Of a DNA stretch of 64,000 bases, positions 56,780 to 64,000 are shown one piece after another (position 1 is the stretch's first letter; every line of letters starts with the position of its first letter). The stretch is from Trichobilharzia regenti (taxonomy: Eukaryota; Platyhelminthes; Trematoda; Strigeidida; Schistosomatidae): positions 23,545,362-23,609,361 of the forward strand of contig OX235262.1 in assembly GCA_944472135.2 (NCBI GenBank), given 5' to 3'. A program made the translations under genes and the position numbers. The notes under the pieces were generated by a model, which saw nothing but the letters and a program-made list of their open reading frames with translations, had not been told where the DNA came from and made no database searches.

Positions 56780-57390
56780 TTCGCATAGACTCTAGTTATA
56801 TCCCTCTCTCTCTGTCTCCTTGAAAGCTAAGCATTCTTCACGTTAAATAAGATAATTTCTTATCAAGCTTTTAAATGTCTTCCTACGGTTATATTTCAAC
56901 AGATATTAGACTCAATACTCAATAAGCTGATTTTAGTGAGAAAAGTGTCAATTCAAATATTTTTATCACTTGTAGTTCTTACTTATTTAGCATAATATAT
57001 TTCAGCTCTAGGGACAGACAGCGACACTGACTAGGATTTTAATACAGTGGCAGATAACTTTCATGGACTAGTTCAAGTAAAGTCTGTCAACGAAATGATC
57101 AATAACTTTCAATGTTGCTTCTTGAAGAATACAGAAGTATAAAGGTGTCACTTCTCTTCTACCTCGTACATATGTATATATATACATATATAATAATGAC
57201 TGCAGTTTTTAACCACACAAGTGATTCATTGAAGAGACATTTTTTGGCGATTTCACTTACACAACTGATATACAATCGCAATTATATAAAATTCTTTCAT
57301 ATAACAATTCACTAGTTTCACATTTAAAATATATAGTAGCAAGCAGAATAACTACAGAGTAATCAAGTGTTCGTTTGCACGGATTCAATT
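56780..57390. other. No gene recognised
   Basis: AT-rich; nothing supported. Confidence 0.4.
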
Positions 57391-57394
57391 GGTT

Positions 57395-57705
57395 ACAGCT
57401 TTGATTATTAGTCGATATCAGTTAGAGAACCATTTGAGAACAAAGGAATTCTAGACAGTTGTTTTGTCTCAGTTTGAGACTCCTCATTAGTACGGCGGAA
57501 GTTGGAATTTATGGCACAATGGATCGGTTTCCAGTAATTAATTAGTCTACAAACTCTCCTTTTAACATGACATTCCTGCGTCCGATCCCCGATATATTCG
57601 TAGATGCGTTTCGTGAAAGTGTCCCCAAATATGGCGAAATAGTTGTCCATCACTACGTAGTTTTCAATGGTTCTCTTAGTGACTTCAGCTCGTGATCAAA
57701 CCTAT
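57395..57705. mobile_element. Two SMalpha-like relics, opposite orientations
   Basis: 57395-57540 on the minus strand (atgaggagtctcaaactgag with GAAA changed to AAAA), and 57560-57705 on the plus strand (gtccccaaatatggcgaaat, then ttttcaatggttctcttagt). Both hammerheads are mutated. Confidence 0.6.
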
Positions 57706-57709
57706 GAGC

Positions 57710-58395
57710 ACAAATATGTTGACACTAGGGGATGTTCATCAAAATATGATAAAGAAAGCTACAGAGGAAATGAATAACTATATATGTGATATTACGTAAT
57801 AAGATAAATTCTCTACGGAAGCGATTATTGTTAGAAAGAAAGGCTCCCGAGAAATAGACAAGAGGTGATACTCGTTAAAAGAAAGAGGGAATATGTCATT
57901 TCTGTCTATTTTTTAGTAATAATTTAGGATAAGAGGATAAATAACATGAGACAAGGGTTGGCTATACAAACTTTTGACTTCTCCTTTTCAATGACTAAAG
58001 CTCCAATGATACAAGTGGCATAAATACATATTTATCTTAAAGCCTCATTTTCGACTTTATAGATTCACAAAGAAGTTAAAAGCCATTTCAACCAGAGGGA
58101 TTAAATGATAAGCATTGATGAAATGTTCATTTACTCTATTTCTTATTGAAGCTTCATTTTCATCCCTTCACAAATACTCAGGGTAATCTTGTTCCGCCAT
58201 TTCAGAGAAAATCCCCATGGAAAAGTCGATATACTACTGTACACATAGGCAAGTGAATGTTGGCCAAATACGAAATCTGGTTTGTATATCTTTTTTGAAG
58301 AGTAAAACTCATGTAGAAAACATTACTCTACGCGATGATGCAACAAGAATCCCTTTCACTGATTGTGAGATCCTTATTTAAAAGATGTTAATAGC
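57710..58395. other. No gene recognised
   Basis: No domain or named repeat. An unidentified 5' part of the following retroelement is possible. Confidence 0.35.
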
Positions 58396-58399
58396 TAGG

Positions 58400-59420
58400 C
58401 CACTTAAAACTTCCTAAAATGTGCACAGCAAGCACAATTTCATCATAGATGTACTGATGGATTTAACCGTAACTCACTTCAAAGACACAGGGATTGACTT
58501 GCTACCACGGAATAATCTCGTTGACTTAGAATATGCAGACGAAATAGTCCTTCTAGGCGAGGACGCTGACAAAATGCAGAGTCTTCTAAACACCTTGAGC
58601 CTAAATCTACGAATGTTTGGCATGCGATTCGCTCCCGCCAAATGCAAGATGATGTTACAGGACTGGACCACACTGACTTCTAGTTTAGAAATAGGGAGTG
58701 AAGTGGTAGAGCACGTTGACCGCTTCACTTATTTGGGAAGTACCATCAGCCAGTGCCAACGGGTTGATCTCTGACGAAATCTCAGCACGGATACAGTGGG
58801 CTAGTTTCGCGTATGCCAGTTTACACCGTCTTTGGCGTAGAATTGATATACGGCTATCGATCAAAGGGCGTGTGTACTGCTCAGCAGTCCGCTCCGTCCT
58901 CCTTTATGGCCAGCTGTGAGACATGGCCATTGAGAGTGGGCGACATGAAAAGTTTAGCTGTCTTTGATCATAGGTGCCTGCGTTCTATCTCCCGTGTGAA
59001 GTGGTGTAATAAGGTGAGTTATATTGAGGTTAGGCGTCGGTCGAGTGGTAGGTAGGTGGGAGGGGAAATCAATCGACGAGGCTGTGAAATTAAATCAACT
59101 GAGATGGTTAGAACATATGTTACGTATGCCTAGTGATCAATCGCCTCCCTCGACGGGCAATGTTAGCTGACATAGGGTCAGGCTTGAATATAGCTAGTCA
59201 GTGGTGGTTAAACCAAAACATGGCACCAGTCAATGAAATCCACAACGGTCACTTTCAGGCGGTCACGTAGGAAGGTGTAGACTTCCTGACTGACTGGTTA
59301 GGGTCCTCGGGAGGGTAAAAACCAGTGGCCTGAAACAATTGGTGATATGGCTCAAAATCGTTCTCAAAGGCTGACGCAAATGCATCCACTCCTTGAGACT
59401 TATGCTTTCCAACGAAACTA
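58400..59420 (+). pseudogene. Second RTE-type non-LTR RT family, palm to C-terminus, frameshifted
   Basis: Frame 1 (58421-58774): DLEYADEIVLLGEDADKMQS, MRFAPAKCKMMLQDW, EVVEHVDRFTYLGSTISQ. Frame 2 (from 58716): ISDEISARIQWASFAYASLH, LSIKGRVYCSAVRSVLLYG. Frame 3 (58813-59055): CETWPLRVGDMKSLAVFDHR. Later: LRWLEHMLRMP-type and a 3' part (DMAQNRSQ). The catalytic YADD reads YADE. Two frameshifts plus the altered active site make it dead. A tail of the same family recurs at 63640-63790. Confidence 0.82.
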
Positions 59421-59799
59421 CATTGTTCTTCGTTACTACTATTTCTTTGTCTCACACCTCTGTTTACTGTCTCTATTATGCATTTCTTTTACTTTCTTCT
59501 CTTGTTTTGTGTGCTACAAGAAGGGAGTGCGGCGACTTAAACTGTCGCACATTGGTGCAAAGTTTTATATCGAAAACAGACATACTGACAGCACAGTAAG
59601 CCACAATTAATAGATTTTGGTTTTATATCTCTGTCTACGATAGGTGATGAACAACCGTTTTCATTTAGGATGTTTCTTATGTGATTAAACTATTCTTCTG
59701 TAGCATCAACGTCACACAATACGCCGATTATGAATGTTGGGTGACTGAATCAAGTTTGTTTTGAGAATAATAGATATCCGGATGCAGAAGATTGATCTG

Positions 59800-60210
59800 C
59801 TGACCAGTCTATGACATTTTTCTCTGACCACACCATCTCAAAGTATTGTCACTGCTGCTAGAAAATTTTACACTAACAAAAAGAATATTAGACTCGTTCT
59901 CCATTTCAAATGGGAATCTTATCGCTGTACAGCATTTATTAGGTGAATTAAATTTGTAGTTGAAATCGTGATTAACATCAGAAATATTATAGACGTCGTT
60001 CATGTAACTTTTATACAGCTGCAAACCTTTGATTACTGACTTCTCTTGACCACTTTATAGACTAAATATAAAACATTTTTCAAACAGAAGGAGATCCTAT
60101 GAAATTACCTTCCTTTTGTCTGTAGACTGCTTCATTGGATTAGAAATTGTACATTCAATGCACCCCTTAGTAGTAGTTCCTTTCAGATACGTATTTTGTA
60201 CTCTCAAGCA
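59800..60210 (-). pseudogene. PLE-B RT remnant
   Basis: Minus strand: a NEAVYRQK piece at about 60115-60150 (motif B upstream, as at 62690 plus) and, beyond, NSPNKCCTAIRFPFEMENES and ILFVSVKFS (motif D to E: the family's 'FT.E.E....FLDV'). It is interrupted by stops. Confidence 0.6.
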
Positions 60211-60314
60211 TTCAGCTTGTTATCATCTGTATATTTGCAGTAAAAGTGAATGGGCTTTTTCATTGGGATGTTGGTGAAGAGGAATTCTGCATCTAGAAAT
60301 TATATTGTTTTTAT

Positions 60315-60532
60315 TCCTTTATGTTCTCAGTGGAATATAAGACTTCAAGCTGGAAATTGGAAGTTACCATGGCAGTGGTGTTAACTTTTACGGGTTGGTA
60401 TTGCTAGCCTCATGCCCAACCTTTCCTCTTCACCAGTCTTATTAGAGAGGTTCGTTGGGGGGGGGGGGATCGAACTGCAGACCACATGCAAAGTTGGCAA
60501 GCATCCTACCCCTTTTTGCCACCGACGCATGT
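60315..60532 (-). mobile_element. tRNA-headed SINE with poly-G run
   Basis: Minus-strand long-tail SINE. The head is damaged by a run of about 13 G at 60457-60469. Confidence 0.78.
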
Positions 60533-60714
60533 TATTTATTTTATATATATGAAACTGTTGTAGTATCTCATGAGAGAATGGTTTAAAATGGTGGTTACGA
60601 AATTTCTGACAAGTGCTTCTTCGCTGAACCATGGGGTTTCCTCTTTATACACATCTTAATTTTTATTTTAATACTTGGATTTCCCCATAGCATGAAACAT
60701 TCCCGATGAGATAT

Positions 60715-60905
60715 CCAGATTTCATCATGAGCTGACCTCGGTAAGAGAACCACTGGAAAACGTGAGAGTAGTGGATCGCTGTTTTCTCAGCCTTGTTTGG
60801 AACTCTTTATCATGACACACACACTCCGTCAAGGTTCAAAACCGGGACTATTCAGTTACAAGATGAACTTATAGACCATTAAGTCACTGGAACCCGATCC
60901 AGCTT
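60715..60905 (-). mobile_element. SMalpha-like retroposon relic
   Basis: The gatttcatcatgagctgac and aagagaaccactggaaaac ends are on the plus strand; the tRNA-like head and hammerhead on the minus strand are heavily mutated. Confidence 0.6.
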
Positions 60906-60909
60906 CCAC

Positions 60910-61365
60910 CAATTGACGATGTAGTGATACCACTATCGAATGTCACCGGCGAGGATTTTTCCTCACATCTGACCTGATGTACTCAATGGGTTAAGAATTT
61001 CCAATAAAACATGAATAACGAGCACATACATTAGTTCCGAAAAGTGTTTTCTCTTCGTACTTACATGTTTCTATTCCTCACTTATTCGCACATATGAGCT
61101 GGCAACAGCCCACATTAATTTGTCTATTAAATAAACAGTATTATTTACTAGATGACAAGGTTTTGAACACAACATTTTATTGTTCATAATCATATCATCA
61201 ATTTTAACTACACACCTTCGAAACTTTCACTTCACAGTATATTTTTTAATGATTCCTAATTGTCGTAGAGTTGGCAGAATTTTCTATATGTTCAGGTGGA
61301 CAGGTGTTGAATCACTTCTTTTGCATGTATTTTCAGTTGATTCGATTAAATAAGGTTTTTAAATA
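60910..61365. other. No gene recognised
   Basis: No supported feature. Confidence 0.4.
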
Positions 61366-61369
61366 TCAC

Positions 61370-61830
61370 TCTATCCCGCCAGCCTGTTAATATTGAATTC
61401 CAGAACTGTTATCTTATCGCATGGTACTATAGCTGAACTGCTCCCCAGATTTCTTGTCTTATTAGAGTCAACTAATCTAAATTTTGATAGATTTTTGTGC
61501 TCTGCTAATAGTCTGACTAACCCAGTCCTACCAATTCGCCCTATTTGATCTGAAAACCATTACAACAGGGTATTAAATATACTTAGTAGGCTCCATAGGA
61601 TACTTTAACAAACAAAGTTTGTTTCTAAGTGAATTCGTGTGTGTGTGTAACGGGGTAAGGGTAGAGTTTTAGATGCCTGGCACTTTCATCATTCCGGTCT
61701 TGTTAAGAATTCTATGTAGAGTTTCTGAGGTCCCTTCTTTGTATGGAAGTGCTAATGATGATTTAAGCTCCTTATTGTTGGTGTTGCCCTTATTCCATGC
61801 ATACTTTTTACTGTATGATATACCTGATAA
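61370..61830 (-). pseudogene. PLE-A-like linker and GIY-YIG relic
   Basis: Minus strand: a piece equal to PLE-A ...PYKEGTSETLRRILNK (61690-61760) and the region after YIG near 61490-61560. It is more diverged than the 1-4492 copies. A gtgtgtgtgt tract interrupts it. Confidence 0.65.
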
Positions 61831-61861
61831 ACAAATTATTATGAATCAAAACAAGTGGGGA

Positions 61862-61935
61862 TTCAGCGAAGAGACTCTTTTCAACAACGAATTTATTATC
61901 AAGCTGTACAGTCGTATATATACGTATGGTTTTTA
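61862..61935 (+). repeat. PLE-B terminal module
   Basis: cagcgaagagactcttttca ... tcaagctgtacagtcgtata, preceding PLE-B terminal sequence and a minus-strand endonuclease. Confidence 0.6.
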
Positions 61936-62129
61936 AGAAGTAATATCCAGTGAGGGAATTGAATCATAGGTGTGAATGAATAAAATAATAATAATAATAG
62001 TTATACGAAGTTCAATTAAAACTAAAATGTTCTTGAAAATACTCATAGTTAAATGTCAAGTGGCAAAGCAAATTAATGTCATCTATAGAATAATTCATAG
62101 GATGGACAGAACTTGATAAAGGGTGTGCA

Positions 62130-62360
62130 ATTATCGGACTAGTAGACAAATCGAATAAAATAAAAACGTTACGTAATATTGTGTGAAGTTTAATAGCATA
62201 GAATTTAACGTTGTAAAAAAGAATTGATTTAGAATGACAAGTGGAACAAGTGAAGTTAAACCGGAGACAGTTCAAAGTGAGAGTAGTAATAGTAACAATT
62301 GACGTCATAAAGAAGAGTGTACAAATTAAATAGACAAAATGAAAAAATGAAAAATTGGTA
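62130..62360. repeat. Direct repeat, left copy (partner 62918-63172)
   Basis: gggtgtgcaattatcggact ... caaagtgagagtagtaatag ... gaaaaattggtag occurs twice in the same orientation around PLE-B coding remnants. This is pseudo-LTR-like. Confidence 0.75.
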
Positions 62361-62389
62361 GAGCTAAAATATGATTGGGGATTACCATA

Positions 62390-62540
62390 CTTTAGCATAG
62401 AGGGCCAGATGTTCTCTTCTTACTGCTCCACTTTCACCTTTTCGTAGCCATGCAGGATAGTGTTCTTGCACCCTCTTGGACAAAACTCGAGTCGAACGGC
62501 CGATATACCTAGCTCCACACGAGCAGGTGCTACAATCCCT
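62390..62540 (-). pseudogene. PLE-B GIY-YIG start (intact motif)
   Basis: Minus strand: CSTCSCGARYIGRSTRVLSK, RVQEHYPAWLRKGES, with the CxC, YIG, R and EH positions all present, then lost after ~15 codons. Confidence 0.72.
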
Positions 62541-62826
62541 ATTTACGAACGTTCCACTGACAGAGACCATATGTTTTATATGCAAATATATTGAAGACAA
62601 CAAATTGAATATAGGGATATCCACTACAGATCTTAAAGAACTACTTTTGAGATGTACATTGAATGTACAGTTTACTTTCAATGAAACAGTCTACAGACAG
62701 AAGGCTGGCATTGCAATGGGTTTTCCCTTGGGTCCTGCCCTTGCAGACTGTTTTATGTCCAAGCTAGAAAATGGTCCCTTGAAGCTTATAATGCAAAGCT
62801 TTCAAATGTATAAAAGGTATTTGTGA
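62535..62826 (+). pseudogene. PLE-B RT fragment, motifs A-B
   Basis: Plus strand: SLFTNVPLTETICFI (after motif A), CTLNVQFTFNETVYRQKAGI, AMGFPLGPALADCFMSKLEN (motif B), KRYL then a stop where the YVDD block should be. It is joined head to head with the minus-strand endonuclease. Confidence 0.75.
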
Positions 62827-62917
62827 TAGTGATTGTAACCTGAATAAAATAATAAATGTATTTAACGATTGCCATCCTGCGATAAAATTCACACTCGAAA
62901 TGGAGGACGAGTCTAGC

Positions 62918-63172
62918 AAAGGGTGTGCAATTATCAAACTAGTAGACAAATCGAATAAAACAAAAAAAAACGTTACGTAATATTGTGTTAAGTATGATCA
63001 CATAGAATTTAATCTTGCAAAACAGAATTGATTTAGAATGACAGGTTGAACAAGTGAAATAATACTGGGGAACATTTCAAAGTGAGAGTAGTAATAGTAA
63101 CAACTGACGTAATAAGGAAGAGACTACAAATTGAATAGACAAAATGAAGAAAAAAAAACGAAAAATTGGTAG
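62918..63172. repeat. Direct repeat, right copy (partner 62130-62360)
   Basis: Same orientation as the left copy, with small indels (an A-run extension) and about 10% differences by eye. Confidence 0.75.
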
Positions 63173-63174
63173 TT

Positions 63175-63635
63175 CGCATGTGTTTGCCAGTGAGGATAGA
63201 TTAACACGAACTGCTGAAAAATGCATGTATAACTGAAAACAATTAAATGAATTAATTAAAGACTTCTACGTTGTTTATCTTCTCAACATATAAGTTTGAA
63301 TTCGTTCTAATTTTTTTTCTATATTATTCAACGATAAGAGATAAGATTATTTCGTATCTCAAGGGTGCTTGCTTTATTTTTTTCTTGAGACAAATACGTC
63401 ACACATGCTGTCTGGTCTAGGCTTGTATCCTTCTCATCAAATATTCATTGTATTCTTTGAATTACTTTAAAAATAAAAGCAACTACGCTTCCAATGTCTA
63501 GACAATAGAAAATAAAAACAGTGATTAAATGTTGTTTTTCTTTTTTAATTTTTACAAAAATTCGTCGAACACATAAAGAAAGTATGAAGCGAAAAGGTAT
63601 TACGTGTGCGGGAATAATACTTTGGTTTATTCCTA
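63175..63635. other. No gene recognised
   Basis: AT-rich; no support for any feature. Confidence 0.4.
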
Positions 63636-63639
63636 AAAA

Positions 63640-63790
63640 CTCACATAGGAAGGTGTAAGCTACCTGGCAGGGGTACTTGAGACTGTAGAAACCAATTGGC
63701 TGGAGGGTGTTGGTGATATGGCTCGAAATCTTATATCTCTGTGTGTCACAGATGCAGGTGTTTCACCATGCAATTAAACTTTTTCCCATA
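63640..63790 (+). mobile_element. 3' tail of the second RTE-type family
   Basis: cacataggaaggtgtaagct ... ggtgatatggctcgaaatc parallels 59260-59370 of the element at 58400. Very short. Confidence 0.6.
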
Positions 63791-63794
63791 TACA

Positions 63795-64000
63795 TTTCTG
63801 TTGATCATAATTTCTTTTGAATTTTGTACTACATAGACTGTTGGTATTTGGATTGTTTTAGTTTTATGCAAAGTTCTACTTTGAACTCAGTCGGTCGGTC
63901 AGTATGACTATTCTTTTTGGGCTTCAACAGGACATCGCCATTTTTTCCTCTTCTGTGAATTACTCTTCAGTTGACTATACGCTGTCATCTCTTCCAGCTC
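63795..64000. other. No gene recognised
   Basis: Contains ggtcggtcagtatgac and ends at the window edge. No gene is supported. Confidence 0.3.

Noticed and set aside
60457..60469. Poly-G run as a G-quadruplex regulator
   Set aside because: A single run inside a degraded SINE; a homopolymer slip or sequencing error is more likely.
57000..64000. Missing last exon of SLC33A1 (GNWP...)
   Set aside because: Reading by eye in three frames gave no match, so it is not annotated; a profile search could still find it.

Overview
The window looks like nuclear DNA of a blood fluke (Schistosomatidae, probably Schistosoma or a close relative). It is AT-rich and intron-rich. It holds a mixture of repeats typical of these worms: Penelope-like elements (PLEs) with GIY-YIG endonuclease, CR1/SR1-like and RTE/SR2-like non-LTR retrotransposons, tRNA-headed SINEs and hammerhead-bearing SMalpha-like retroposons. 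No bacterial-type operon, rRNA, functional tRNA or CRISPR array was seen. Species assignment is inference from repeat families.

Layout. 1-4620: two PLE copies head to head, forming a near-perfect inverted repeat with 2.0-kb arms; the right copy keeps one long open frame with RT (YVDD) and GIY-YIG domains. 4622-6166: a CR1 reverse transcriptase frame starting directly at the PLE end. 6165-16191: a tandem duplication of a ~5-kb unit made of retroelement debris. 16200-30800: SINEs, SMalpha-like pieces, PLE, CR1 and RTE fragments, including a PLE with inverted terminal repeats carrying hammerhead-like motifs (23.85-25.03 kb).

30819-55513 (+): four exons of one real gene, recognised as the acetyl-CoA transporter SLC33A1 (AT-1). 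The exons are 30819-30965, 41778-42220, 49410-49594 and 55224-55513. They join in compatible phases and align in order with the animal family; the 5' and 3' ends of the gene were not found in the window. The three introns (10.8, 7.2 and 5.6 kb) are packed with retroelements, including large inverted repeats. 55.5-64 kb continues with RTE, SINE, SMalpha-like and PLE fragments, probably inside the next intron.

The host gene and the elements do not form a functional pathway. The visible relationships are parasitic: SINE tails copy the CR1 3' end, elements are nested in one another, and repeats are arranged so that recombination could rearrange the transporter gene. I found no convincing undescribed biological system. 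The most notable objects are the PLE palindrome, a PLE-end-derived fold-back element at 35.5 kb, and small hammerhead motifs.
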